From: Labilithrix sp.
Lineage (GTDB): Bacteria > Myxococcota_A > Polyangia > Polyangiales > Polyangiaceae
NCBI GenBank assembly: GCA_019637225.1
Contig: JAHBWC010000007.1
Span: forward strand, 62,001 to 126,000
Direction of reading: 5' to 3'
DNA length: 64,000 bases
Shown here in pieces: positions 1 to 8,601 of the stretch. Both the position numbers and the translations under genes were made by a program. How positions within the stretch are numbered: the first letter of the stretch is position 1; every line of letters begins with the position of its first letter. The notes below the pieces were generated by a model. That model had not been told where the DNA came from and ran no database searches. It saw only the letters and a program-made list of their open reading frames with translations.

Positions 1-195
1 CGGCGGTCGACTGCCGTCGCGCTCGAGGTTCCTGATAGAATTCGAGCCATCGCGTCCCATCCTCCGCCAGCGCCGGGCCTCGGTCCGCGGCTGCCGGGGA
101 GGGAACGCACCGATACAGCGCACCTCTCCAAGCTCCGCCGAACACGGGCCTCGGGTCCGCCGCCGCCGGAGTGACGCCTCCAATCCCCTCCGATC

Positions 196-2136
196 GTGTA
201 CCCGCAGGTCTTCGGCAAGTACGTCCTCGAGCGCGAGCTGTCGCGGGGTGGGATGGCGCGCGTCGTCCTCGCGACCCTGAGGGGCGCAGGCGGCTTCGAG
301 AAGAAGCTCGTCGTGAAGCAGATCCGCGACGAGCTCGCCTTCGACCAGCAGTTCGTCCGGCGCTTCGTCGAAGAGGCGAAGACGACGGTAGCCCTCAGCC
401 ATCCGAACATCGTCCCGGTCTACGAGCTCGGCGTCGAGCAGGGGACCTACTTCCTCGCGATGGAGCTCGTCGAGGGCGTGAGCGTCGCCGAGCTCCTGCG
501 CGAGCGGGACGAGGACGGATCGCGCCGCGTCCTGACGCCGGAGGAGGGCGCTTACCTGGGCGTCGAGGTGTGCCGCGCGCTCGACTACGCGCACCGCCGC
601 ATGAAGGTCGTCCACCGCGACATCACGCCGAGGAACGTGATGATCGACGAGGAAGGGCAGATCAAGCTGATCGATTTCGGCATCGCCGCGCCCGCGCTCG
701 TGTCGGGTCACGAGATCCTCGGCTCGCCCGGGCACATGGCGCCCGAGCAGGTCGACGGCGGCGAGCTCGGGCCGCCGACCGACATCTTCGCGGTCGCCGT
801 GCTCCTGATGGAGGCGTGGACGGGGGCGGCGCCGTTCCGTCGCGCCACTCCGGAGGAGTGCGCGGCCGCGGTGCGCGAGCCGCACCCGCGGCCGAGCGAC
901 TTCGATCCGCGCCTGCTCCCGCTCGACGCCGAGATCGCCCGCGCGATGGACGTGAATCCGCGCGTGCGGCAACAGGAGGCGAGCGATCTCGCGCGGGCGC
1001 TGCGCTCGTTCGTCCAGGGCCTCGACGTCGCCGACATCGCGCGGGCGCTCGGCGACCGTGTCCGTGACCTCCGCGAAGAGGCGTCGTCGCCGTCGCCGCC
1101 GTCGCGCACCACGGCGCCCCGCGCGTCGGCGGCGAGCCACGGTGACCTCGGCACGAAGACGTTCGCCGCGCGCGAGGAGGCGCTCCGCTGGTCGAACCCG
1201 CCGCCGGGCCTCGACGCGGATGACGGTCCGCCGGCCGCGAGCACGCGGCGCCTCGAGGAGAGCACGCCGAAGCTGCCGGCCTCGGCGCCGCCGCCTCGCG
1301 GTCGCCGCGACGATCCCGCGATGAGCATCCCGACGCCGCTCATGGTGGACGTCGAAGAGCTCGAGCGGATCCACGGCGACATCGCGGCGGCGCGGGCGGA
1401 CAAGCGCTCGGAGCGGCCGGGAGCGGCGCGGCCCGGGCCGAAGCAGACGGACATCCCGACGGTGCGCCGCGCCAAGTTCTCGCGCCCCGAGAGCACGGCT
1501 CCCGAGAAGCTCGAGACGATCGCGACGCGGCCGTTCGAGACGCCGGTGCGTGCGTTCGAGACGGCCGAGGCGCCTGCCGCGAGCGCGAAGCCGCGCCGGC
1601 GCCTGCTCGCGCTCGGCGTCGCGGGCCTCGCCGCGATCGGCGCCGTCGCCGTGTGGCAGACGCGCGGCGGCGTCACGATCGATTCGGGGCGTCCCGTCGC
1701 GACGACGGCGGCGGCGCCTCCGACGGCGCTCACCGCCGCGCCCTCCGTCACGCCGCCGCCCGAGCCGGTGTCGTCGGCGCCCGAGCCGGTCCGCTCCGCG
1801 CCGAGCGCGCCCGCGACGCCGGTGTCCGCGTCGGCACCGGCGACCTCTGCGCCGGCGATCTCCGCGCCGACCACGTTGGGGTCCGCGCCGCTCGGCGCGG
1901 GCAAGGCCCTCGTGACGTTCCTCGGGGAACCCGGCACGCGCGTGTCGATCGACGGCGCGTCGCGCGGTCCGTGCCCCGTCCGCGTCACGCTCGCGGACGG
2001 GCCGCACGACGTGCGCTTCACGTTCGACCCCACGGGCGAGAGCCGCGGCGAGCGGTTCACCGTGAAGGCGGGCGACCGCGTGACGGTGCGCGCCGAGTTC
2101 ACCGGCGCGACGCCGACGGTCAAGATCCAGCGCTGA
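196..2136 (+). CDS. Membrane Ser/Thr protein kinase with C-terminal PEGA domain
   Basis: This is a 646-residue Hanks-type kinase predicted to phosphorylate Ser/Thr on unknown partners. The glycine loop is near residues 16-23, the ATP-anchoring Lys is K41, the catalytic loop HRDITPRN starts at H140, and DFG is at 160-162, followed by an APE-type MAPEQ. An Ala/Pro/Ser-rich linker leads to one membrane segment (about 470-487), another Pro/Ala/Ser linker, and a PEGA-like beta domain (about 570-640), which in this family lies outside the membrane. All core catalytic residues are present, so it should be active. The start is GTG with no obvious Shine-Dalgarno sequence. It stands alone, reading toward the tandem-HTH regulator. 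Function as kinase is secure; its signal and targets are unknown. Confidence 0.93.
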   Translation: MYPQVFGKYVLERELSRGGMARVVLATLRGAGGFEKKLVVKQIRDELAFDQQFVRRFVEEAKTTVALSHPNIVPVYELGVEQGTYFLAMELVEGVSVAELLRERDEDGSRRVLTPEEGAYLGVEVCRALDYAHRRMKVVHRDITPRNVMIDEEGQIKLIDFGIAAPALVSGHEILGSPGHMAPEQVDGGELGPPTDIFAVAVLLMEAWTGAAPFRRATPEECAAAVREPHPRPSDFDPRLLPLDAEIARAMDVNPRVRQQEASDLARALRSFVQGLDVADIARALGDRVRDLREEASSPSPPSRTTAPRASAASHGDLGTKTFAAREEALRWSNPPPGLDADDGPPAASTRRLEESTPKLPASAPPPRGRRDDPAMSIPTPLMVDVEELERIHGDIAAARADKRSERPGAARPGPKQTDIPTVRRAKFSRPESTAPEKLETIATRPFETPVRAFETAEAPAASAKPRRRLLALGVAGLAAIGAVAVWQTRGGVTIDSGRPVATTAAAPPTALTAAPSVTPPPEPVSSAPEPVRSAPSAPATPVSASAPATSAPAISAPTTLGSAPLGAGKALVTFLGEPGTRVSIDGASRGPCPVRVTLADGPHDVRFTFDPTGESRGERFTVKAGDRVTVRAEFTGATPTVKIQR

Positions 2137-2291
2137 GCGCGGCGGCTGCGCGGCGCCTCGCACCGCGGGCGGCGTGCTTGTCCATGGTCATTTGTTTTCG
2201 ACGTCGCCTGGCTCCGCGCGCGTCGAGCGGGATGTCGGAGCGCGCGGAAGAGTCGGCTACGCTGCACCGTGGAGCGGAGGGGAGGGGGGAA

Positions 2292-3488
2292 GTGACCAGC
2301 ATCGTTCGCCGGCGAGGCGACTGGGCAGGGTTGGTCGAGGCCGCGCAGCAGGACGCGCGCGACGACGAGACATGGGCGCGATCGGTCGTCGGAGCCGCGA
2401 AGGGAGTGCTCGCGACCGCGTTCGAGCCGTCTCTGGCGGTCGTCGAGCACTCGCCGGCCTGCGATTCGGTGAAGTACACGGGCCTCGTGATGGCGCACCC
2501 CGAGATGACGGCGGCCGCGCGAGACGGCGGCCTGTCGGTGCTCGGCGTCTCCGGCTTTCGTGCGTTCTTCTACCCCGAGACCGTCGCCACGACCCACCTC
2601 GAGGTCGAGCGAACGGTCGGGCCCCAAGCGGCCGCCGGAGCGGTGGACCTTCGCCGTCGGGCCAACATCCACGACGCCGTCGGCCTCTTTGCGTTCCCGG
2701 AGCCGGGCGTCGTCGTCAGTCTCTTCGTGGGTCACGATCGAGAGATTCGCCTGAGCCGCGCGGAGCGCACTCTCCTCGCTCGCGTCGCATTGCACATCGA
2801 GACGAGCTATCGCCTTCGCCGGCGACCGGAGGTCGTGAAGGCGGTCCTCGACTTCGAGGGGCGCGTGCTCGAGGGGGGCGACGACGCTCCCCCATCGCAC
2901 GTCCTCCGCGAGCACGCCGCAACCATCGCGCGAGCGCGCGAGCATCGCGCGAGCCCGGACGCGCTCGCCCTCTGGCCCGCCCTCGTCGACGGGCGCCTCA
3001 GCCTCGTCGAGCGAGGCGCGGGGCAGAAGCGACGCTATCTCCTCGTCGAGAACGCGCCTCCGCTGCAGCCCTTTCGCGCGCTCTCGCCAGACGAGGTGGA
3101 GGTGATCTCGCAAGCGGCACGCGGTCACTCGACGAAGCTCATCGCGTACGCGCTCGGCGTGTCGTCGTCCGCCGTGTCGACACGCCTCGCGACCGCGGCG
3201 TCCAAGGTCGGCGCGTCGTCGCGCATGGATCTCGTTCGGCTCGCCGCGATGCTCACGCGTGACCCGCGCGCGCGCTTCGCCGAGGTCGCGCTCACCGACG
3301 CCGAGAGGGACGTCCTCGAGCTGCTCCGGCAAGGCCTCTCGAACGAGGAGATCGCGACGATACGATCGCGTTCGGTGCGTACGATCGCAAACCAGGTCGC
3401 GTCGCTGCTCCGGAAGACCAAGAGCGGCTCGCGACGCGAGCTCGTCGTGGCCCCGCGGCCAGCTCCCGCGCATCTTCTCGCAGAGTGA
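2292..3488 (+). CDS. Regulator with two tandem C-terminal LuxR-type HTH domains
   Basis: This 398-residue protein has an unrecognised N-terminal half, possibly a sensor domain, followed by two LuxR/GerE-type DNA-binding domains. HTH1 (about residues 264-320) begins LSPDEVEVISQAARGHS; HTH2 (about 333-388) begins LTDAERDVLELLRQGLSNEEI. The GTG at 2292 was chosen because GGAGGGGGGA lies directly before it. An in-frame ATG at 2232 is the alternative and would add 20 residues. No receiver domain is seen, so it is not a standard response regulator. The tandem arrangement is unusual because most LuxR proteins carry one HTH. It probably regulates transcription; its targets are unknown. Confidence 0.8.
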   Translation: MTSIVRRRGDWAGLVEAAQQDARDDETWARSVVGAAKGVLATAFEPSLAVVEHSPACDSVKYTGLVMAHPEMTAAARDGGLSVLGVSGFRAFFYPETVATTHLEVERTVGPQAAAGAVDLRRRANIHDAVGLFAFPEPGVVVSLFVGHDREIRLSRAERTLLARVALHIETSYRLRRRPEVVKAVLDFEGRVLEGGDDAPPSHVLREHAATIARAREHRASPDALALWPALVDGRLSLVERGAGQKRRYLLVENAPPLQPFRALSPDEVEVISQAARGHSTKLIAYALGVSSSAVSTRLATAASKVGASSRMDLVRLAAMLTRDPRARFAEVALTDAERDVLELLRQGLSNEEIATIRSRSVRTIANQVASLLRKTKSGSRRELVVAPRPAPAHLLAE

Positions 3489-3533
3489 GCGGATGGCCAG
3501 CGGCTCTGACGCCGAGCGCGCCGCGACTCCGAG

Positions 3534-4934
3534 CTACGGAGCCCCGTCGACCGAGGCGACGGTCGGGCCTCGCGCGAGCGGCGCGTATCCGCCGGCGTTC
3601 GTGCGGTCGAAGCGGACGACGAAGAGCGCGGCGAGCGTGAGCGATTGCAAGACGAGCGTCGCGTTGACGGCCCACGCCACGCCGAGCCCGCCCTGTCCCA
3701 TCCTCACCGCGAAGAGGTACGCGAGCGGGAGCCGCGCGAGCGCGATCACGAGGCCGACGACGACCGGAGGCACGGTGTCGCCCGTCGCGCCGAACGCGGC
3801 CTCGAGGACGGAGCGCGCGCCTACGAAGACGAGGCCGACGGACGCGATCGCGAGGACCTGCGCTCCGACGTGCACGAACTCGGGCTCGCTGCAGATCCAG
3901 GCGACGACCGGTCCGGGAGCGAGCCTGAGGATCGCCGCTCCGCCGATCGCGAGCATCACGACGACTCCGAGCGCGAGCCGGACGACGCGGAGCGCGTCGC
4001 GTCGTCGGTTTCGCCCGAGGTTGTAGCCTACGAGGGTCGCCGCCGCCGGTGCGATCCCGTCCGTCGGGATGTTGAGGACCTGCGTGAGCCGCTCCTCGGC
4101 GCCCTGCGCCGCGACGTACTCCACGCCGTAGCGCGAGAGGAACGCGAAGAGGCCGAACCACACGGCGCCGTGGACGACGGCGTCGGCGGTCAGCGGCGCG
4201 CCGATGCGGAAGACGGGCCAGAGCTCGCGCAGGTTCGCGACGCGCTCCCTCCACGGCATCGCGGCGCCCGGGTGCGCGGCTCCGCGCAAGGCGCGGAGGC
4301 CGATCGCGTAGCCGACCGCGTCTCCGGCGACCTGCGCGACGCCGGCGCCCCACACGCCCGTGCCGAGCCCCCGCAGCAAGAGCGGCGTCATGACGAAGCT
4401 GACGGTGAACGAGGCGGTGCTCGCGATCATGCTCGCGCGCGGCGCGCCGAGGCCGACGAGCGCGCCGCTCATCGCCATCATCCCGAAGGCGAACGGCAGG
4501 CCGAGGAGGAGCACGTGGAGGTAGCGCGCCGCCTCGACGCGCGGCGGGCCCGCGAGGTGGAGCGCGTCGAGCGCGAAGGGCGAGGCCGCGAGCGCAGCGC
4601 CGGCGATCGTCGCGCCGAGGACGAGCGCGAGGGCCGTCGCCTTCTGGGCGATGCGCGAGGCGTCGCGCCGGCGACCCTCGCCGAGCATGCGGCCGATGAC
4701 CGCCGAGGTCCCCGCGCTCGTGAGGCCGGCGAACATGTGCGAGAGCGACATGAACGCGCCGAGCGCCGTCACGATCGAGAGCGCCTCGACGCCGAGCTTT
4801 CCGATCCAGTACGCCGTCGAGAGCTCGACGGCGTAGCGGACGGCGGCGCTCAGTGCGAGCGGCAGCGCGATGAGGAGCAAGCCGCTGCCCGGCGTCCTCC
4901 GCGCGAACGCGTCGTCCGCGAGCGCGTCGCTCAT
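3534..4934 (-). CDS. MATE-family efflux transporter
   Basis: This 466-residue polytopic membrane protein has about 12 hydrophobic segments in two homologous halves, as in MATE (NorM/DinF-type) cation-coupled exporters. Recognisable stretches include GKLGVEALSIVTALGAFMS near the N-terminus and VGYNLGRNRRRDALRVVRLA in the middle. The ATG at 4934 overlaps the stop of the upstream ATP-grasp gene in an ATGA arrangement, so translation is probably coupled. It is the last gene of the kamA / ATP-grasp / ATP-grasp / MATE unit, which suggests it exports the product of those enzymes. The family is clear; the substrate is inferred from context only. Confidence 0.93.
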   Translation of the reverse strand: MSDALADDAFARRTPGSGLLLIALPLALSAAVRYAVELSTAYWIGKLGVEALSIVTALGAFMSLSHMFAGLTSAGTSAVIGRMLGEGRRRDASRIAQKATALALVLGATIAGAALAASPFALDALHLAGPPRVEAARYLHVLLLGLPFAFGMMAMSGALVGLGAPRASMIASTASFTVSFVMTPLLLRGLGTGVWGAGVAQVAGDAVGYAIGLRALRGAAHPGAAMPWRERVANLRELWPVFRIGAPLTADAVVHGAVWFGLFAFLSRYGVEYVAAQGAEERLTQVLNIPTDGIAPAAATLVGYNLGRNRRRDALRVVRLALGVVVMLAIGGAAILRLAPGPVVAWICSEPEFVHVGAQVLAIASVGLVFVGARSVLEAAFGATGDTVPPVVVGLVIALARLPLAYLFAVRMGQGGLGVAWAVNATLVLQSLTLAALFVVRFDRTNAGGYAPLARGPTVASVDGAP

Positions 4935-5986
4935 CGCGCCGCGGCGCGCGCCGGCGCCCCCGCGCGAGCGAGCGCGCCGGTCACCAGGGTCGCGACCACC
5001 TGCCCGTGATCGAGCCCGGAGCGCTTCGCCGCGAGCATGAAGCCGCCGTCGCGGGAGAGATCGCAGTTCGGGTTCGCGTCGATGACGAACGCGCGCCCCG
5101 AGCGGTCGACGCGGAAGTCGATGCGCCCGTAGTCGCGCATCCCGAGCGCTGCGGCGGCGCGGCGCGCGAGGACCGAGAGGCGCCGATGGAGCTCCGGCGA
5201 GAGCGCGGCCTCGGTCGAGCGCGTCCCGACGTAGTCGACCGAGGTCTCGTCCCACTTCGAGGCGTACGTCAGGATGCGTGGCCGGCCCGAGAAGGCGTCG
5301 GCGTCGTAGAGGATCTCCCCCGGCGAGAGGACCCGCGGGTTCGTACCGCCGAGGAGCGCGAGCGCGACCTCGCGACCGTCGATGTACTGCTGGAGCACCG
5401 CGGGGCGACCGTCGGCGGCGAGGCCCGCGACCTTGCGCGAGAGCGAGGCCGCGTCGTGGACCACGGAGTCGGCGTCGATGCCGACGGAGCCGTCCTCGCG
5501 CTCCGGCTTCACGATGAGCGGGAAGGGCGACGCGGGGAGGGGCACGCCGGCGCGGTACGTGGCGGGGACGGGGACGCCGGCGCGCGCGAGCGCGCTCGAT
5601 GTGTCGAACTTGTCGAGGCAAAGCCGGAGGCACGACGAGGAGCTGCCGGTGAACGGGACGCCGAGGCGCTCGAGCAGGTGCGGCACCTCCGGCTCGTCGG
5701 CGCTCCGCCCGCCGACCGACTCGCAAGCGTTGAAGACGACGTCGGGCTGGTGCTCGAAGAGCGCCGTCTCGACGTCCTGGAGGCACGTGATCGACGCGTG
5801 GACCACATCCCAGCGCCCTCGAGCCTTCAGCGAGTCGAGGAGGTCGCGCGTGACCGCGCCGAGATCGGTGTCGGGCCGTGGAGCCGGGTCGAGCGGCGTG
5901 AGGAGCAGCACGCGCGCCTCGCGCGGCCCGCGGCGCGGCGCGCGGTGGCGCGGTCGCGGCGGACGTAGGGAGGACGAGCAACGCAT
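4931..5986 (-). CDS. D-Ala-D-Ala ligase-like ATP-grasp enzyme (divergent copy)
   Basis: This ATP-grasp ligase is up to 351 residues long and would join a carboxylate to an amine via an acyl-phosphate. The Ddl-like features are FNACESVGG, LGVPFTGSS, LDKFDTS, IVKPEREDGSVGI for ATP binding, and the Mg-binding segment YGRIDFRVD then DANPNCDLS. The canonical EvNPxPGLT..S segment of true Ddl enzymes is altered to DANPNCDLSRDGGF, so the substrate probably differs from D-alanine. ATG 5986 lies 10 nt after the preceding gene's stop. GTG 5911, preceded by GAGG, would remove a non-conserved Arg-rich leader and may be the true start. It sits in the kamA unit next to a second, more canonical copy. Confidence 0.85.
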   Translation of the reverse strand: MRCSSSLRPPRPRHRAPRRGPREARVLLLTPLDPAPRPDTDLGAVTRDLLDSLKARGRWDVVHASITCLQDVETALFEHQPDVVFNACESVGGRSADEPEVPHLLERLGVPFTGSSSSCLRLCLDKFDTSSALARAGVPVPATYRAGVPLPASPFPLIVKPEREDGSVGIDADSVVHDAASLSRKVAGLAADGRPAVLQQYIDGREVALALLGGTNPRVLSPGEILYDADAFSGRPRILTYASKWDETSVDYVGTRSTEAALSPELHRRLSVLARRAAAALGMRDYGRIDFRVDRSGRAFVIDANPNCDLSRDGGFMLAAKRSGLDHGQVVATLVTGALARAGAPARAAAR

Positions 5987-5996
5987 GGCGTGACCG

Positions 5997-7007
5997 TCAG
6001 AGCGAGAGGTGGACGGCCTCGCGCGGGGGAAAAGTCGCCCGCCGCGCGCGCCGGAGCGCGGGCTCGAGGATCCGGCCGATGAGGGTCGCGTAGTCGACTC
6101 CGGCGGCCTCCGAGATGAGGCAGAGGTCCGACCATCCCGGCGTGAGACCGGGGAGCGGATTGCACTCGATGAACGCAGGGCGGCCTGCGGCGTCGAGGCG
6201 GACGTCGATCCGAGCCACGTCGCGGCAGCCGAGGGCCGCGAACGAGCGGGCGGCGAGGTCTCGGATCTCGCGGTCGAGCTCGCTCGGGATCTGCGCGGGC
6301 GCCTCGTAGGTCACCTCGTCCGTCGGCTCGAGCTTGTGGTCGAAGCTGTAGACCGGGAACGGATCGCCGCTGCGGAGGATGATCTCCATCGGCGGCAGGA
6401 CGGTCTCGCCGAGGACGGCGACCGTGAACTCGCGACCTGGGAGGTACTCCTCCACCAGCGCGCCCTGGGCGTAGCGCGCCGCGACACGCCGCGCCAGGGT
6501 TCGCGCCTCGTCCTCGGACGTCGCTACGCTCGCCGGCAGGACGCCCTTGCTGCTCCCCTCGGCGACGGGCTTGACGATCGCGGGGAACGCGAGGCTGGCG
6601 GGCAGCGGCTCGTCGCCAGTGACCATCACGACGCCGCTCGGCGTGCGCACGCCGGCGTCGCGGACGATCGCCTTCGCGACCGCCTTGTCGAGCGTCGTGA
6701 CGAGGCTCGCCGGATCCGAGCCCGTGTAAGGAATGCCGAGGAGCTCGAGCACGGCAGGCACGTGGGCCTCGCGGCTCCGCCCTCGCGCGCCCTCGGACAC
6801 GTTGAACACGACGTCGACCCGAGCCCCGAGCAGCGCCGCCGGGAACGTGGCGTCGGCTTCGAGCAGGATGACGTCGTGACCGAACGAGGCGATTGCCTCC
6901 GCGATCGCCTCGATGGTCGACGGGGCGTCGTACTCCGCCTCGTCGTCCTGAGCGCCGCCGGCCCTGGGTTTCAGTCGCTTCAGGTTGAACGCGATACCTA
7001 TGCGCAT
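5997..7007 (-). CDS. D-Ala-D-Ala ligase family ATP-grasp enzyme
   Basis: This 336-residue protein has the whole Ddl-type ATP-grasp plan: N-terminal MRIGIAFNL strand, FNVSEG, LGIPYTGSDP, LDKAVAK, the ATP loop KPVAEGSSKGV, EEYLPGREFTVAVLG, and C-terminal RIDVRLD followed by ECNPLPGLTPGWSD. The Mg-binding and ATP-binding residues all appear to be present. The ATG at 7007 overlaps the 3' end of the kamA-type gene by 10 bp, and the gene is followed 10 nt later by the second ATP-grasp gene. A housekeeping Ddl would be expected in the cell-wall cluster, so a role in joining a beta-amino acid made by the adjacent radical SAM enzyme is more likely. The substrate is inferred. Confidence 0.9.
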   Translation of the reverse strand: MRIGIAFNLKRLKPRAGGAQDDEAEYDAPSTIEAIAEAIASFGHDVILLEADATFPAALLGARVDVVFNVSEGARGRSREAHVPAVLELLGIPYTGSDPASLVTTLDKAVAKAIVRDAGVRTPSGVVMVTGDEPLPASLAFPAIVKPVAEGSSKGVLPASVATSEDEARTLARRVAARYAQGALVEEYLPGREFTVAVLGETVLPPMEIILRSGDPFPVYSFDHKLEPTDEVTYEAPAQIPSELDREIRDLAARSFAALGCRDVARIDVRLDAAGRPAFIECNPLPGLTPGWSDLCLISEAAGVDYATLIGRILEPALRRARRATFPPREAVHLSL

Positions 7008-8362
7008 GACTCGCTTCGCCTCTCTCCGCCGGCCGCGGCGAGCGCGGCGCGGATCATCTCGGCCCGCTCGCGCCCGTCTGCCCAGCGTCGCCGCGCGACG
7101 CTCGACAGACCGTGGAGCGGGTCGAAGTGGGTGAACAGGCGGCCGGGCTTGACGCTCGGCGCCTCGTAGACGCTGATGCCGGTGTCTCGGTCGTAGTGCT
7201 CGTAGGAGTGGGCGTCGCGCTTGCCGCCGCCGCCGGCGGTGTCGACGACGAACGTCGGGGTGTTGAAGCCGGCGGTCGAGCCGCGCACGTGCTTCTCGAG
7301 CCGGATCGCGACGTCCACGGACGTGCGGAGGTCCTCCACGCCGCGCACGAGATCGTGCACGTACACGTAGTACGGCTGCACGTTGACGTGACCGAGGCGC
7401 TTCACCAGCGTCGTCATGACCTCGGGCGTGTCGTTCACGCCTCGCTGGAGGACGCTCTGGTTGCGCACGATGACGCCGCGGCCGAAGAGCACGCCGATCG
7501 CCTCCTCGGTGAGCGCGGTGATCTCGGACGGGTGGTTGAAGTGCGTGTGGACGGCGACCTGCTTGCCGAGCCTCCGCCCCTTGTCGACGACGCGGCAGAG
7601 CGCGTCGGTCCACGCGGCGTCCGTCAGGAGCTTCTGCGGCATGACCGCCAGGCCCTTCGTCGCGAAGCGCAGCCGACGGACGCTCGGCGTGGCGAGGAGC
7701 GCGTCGCCGATCTCCTCGAGCTGCTGCGCACGGAGCTGGTAGGCGTCGCCGCCGGAGACGACCACGTCCTCGATCTCCGGCCGCGAGGCGACGTAGGCGA
7801 AGGCGCGCGCCCAGCGCTCGTTCGACACCTTGAGGCTGACCTTCTCGATCTGCTCGGTGTCGACGCCGACGGCGTAGCTGCGCGTGCAGAAGCGGCAGTA
7901 GACCGGGCACGTGTCGAGCGCGAGGAACAGCGCCTTGTCGGAGTAGCGGTGGGTGAGGCCGGGGACCGGCGCGTCGGCTTGCTCGTGGAGAGCGTCGAGC
8001 GCGAGCTCCGGATGGTCGGGGAGGAGGCGCGAGGCGAGCGGGATGAACTGGATCCGGAGCGGGTCCGCGACGGGGTTCGCCCAGTCGATCAGGCTCATGA
8101 CGTACGGCGTGACGCGCACCGACATCGGCGACCGGGCGAGCCCCTCCTCGACGTCGGCGACGAGCTCGGCGGAGGCGAGGCCCCGCAGCGCGGCGACGAG
8201 CTTGGTCGCGTTGGTGATCGTGTTCTTCGCTTGCCAGGCGTGGTCGCGGAAGTCGCGCTCCGTGACGTCGGCGTAGGCGGGGATCGTCCGCCAGAACTCT
8301 CCGCCGAGCAGGTCTCGGTGGAGCGAGGCGCCCGCCCTCGCGAGCGGTAAGGAGGCGAGCAT
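6998..8362 (-). CDS. kamA: Lysine 2,3-aminomutase family radical SAM enzyme (KamA-type)
   Basis: This 454-residue protein is predicted to interconvert L-lysine and L-beta-lysine using S-adenosylmethionine, a [4Fe-4S] cluster and PLP. The radical SAM motif CPVYCRFC has cluster cysteines C152, C156 and C159. The PLP-binding Lys in GGGGK is K381. In characterised lysine 2,3-aminomutase two aspartates bind the lysine side-chain amine; the equivalents D311 (RGVND) and D337 (YVYVHD) are both present, whereas glutamate 2,3-aminomutases replace them. This supports lysine as substrate. The length fits KamA rather than the shorter EpmB. It is the first gene of the four-gene unit, divergent from the GNAT gene across a repeat-bearing intergenic region. 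Family assignment is firm; the substrate is well supported but untested. Confidence 0.93.
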   Translation of the reverse strand: MLASLPLARAGASLHRDLLGGEFWRTIPAYADVTERDFRDHAWQAKNTITNATKLVAALRGLASAELVADVEEGLARSPMSVRVTPYVMSLIDWANPVADPLRIQFIPLASRLLPDHPELALDALHEQADAPVPGLTHRYSDKALFLALDTCPVYCRFCTRSYAVGVDTEQIEKVSLKVSNERWARAFAYVASRPEIEDVVVSGGDAYQLRAQQLEEIGDALLATPSVRRLRFATKGLAVMPQKLLTDAAWTDALCRVVDKGRRLGKQVAVHTHFNHPSEITALTEEAIGVLFGRGVIVRNQSVLQRGVNDTPEVMTTLVKRLGHVNVQPYYVYVHDLVRGVEDLRTSVDVAIRLEKHVRGSTAGFNTPTFVVDTAGGGGKRDAHSYEHYDRDTGISVYEAPSVKPGRLFTHFDPLHGLSSVARRRWADGRERAEMIRAALAAAGGERRSESCA

Positions 8363-8476
8363 CGAAGGCGAGTCTGGTGAACGGTCGGGGGCCGGTCAAA
8401 GCCGTCATCGTGGCGCGCTCCCTCGGGCGTCGTCGATCGGTAAGACAATCGCGAGGATCGCTCGCGGTCGATGAAC

Positions 8477-8563
8477 GAGAATTCATGTCCTCGAGGCCGC
8501 ACATGAAGCGTCGTTAATCCGCTCTCCGGGCGCGCGCGGTCGTTCATTAAAGAGAATTCATGT
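8477..8563. repeat. Two direct repeats GAGAATTCATGT in the kamA/GNAT divergent region
   Basis: The 12-mer GAGAATTCATGT occurs at 8477-8488 and 8552-8563, exactly 75 bp apart, and an inverted partial copy (ACATGAAG) lies at 8501-8508. The first copy overlaps an inverted repeat, ATGAA-N6-TTCAT, at 8471-8486. These are among the most AT-rich bases in the neighbourhood and lie between divergent genes, so an operator for a regulator of kamA and/or the GNAT gene is plausible. No regulator is assigned. Confidence 0.5.
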
Positions 8564-8601
8564 GGGTCGGCGTTCGGGGTTTGCCATCCTGTCCTTCGCC
8601 G

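Noticed and set aside
1-195. Promoter-like TAGAAT at 36-41 flanked by GCTCGA / TCGAGC arms
   Set aside because: There is no credible -35, the leader to the kinase would be about 150 nt, and part of the upstream context is outside the window.
708-3473. A 921-codon open frame on the minus strand opposite the kinase and LuxR-type genes
   Set aside because: Its product is Arg/Gly/Ala-rich without motifs and lies antisense to two well-supported genes. Long antisense frames are expected at this GC content.
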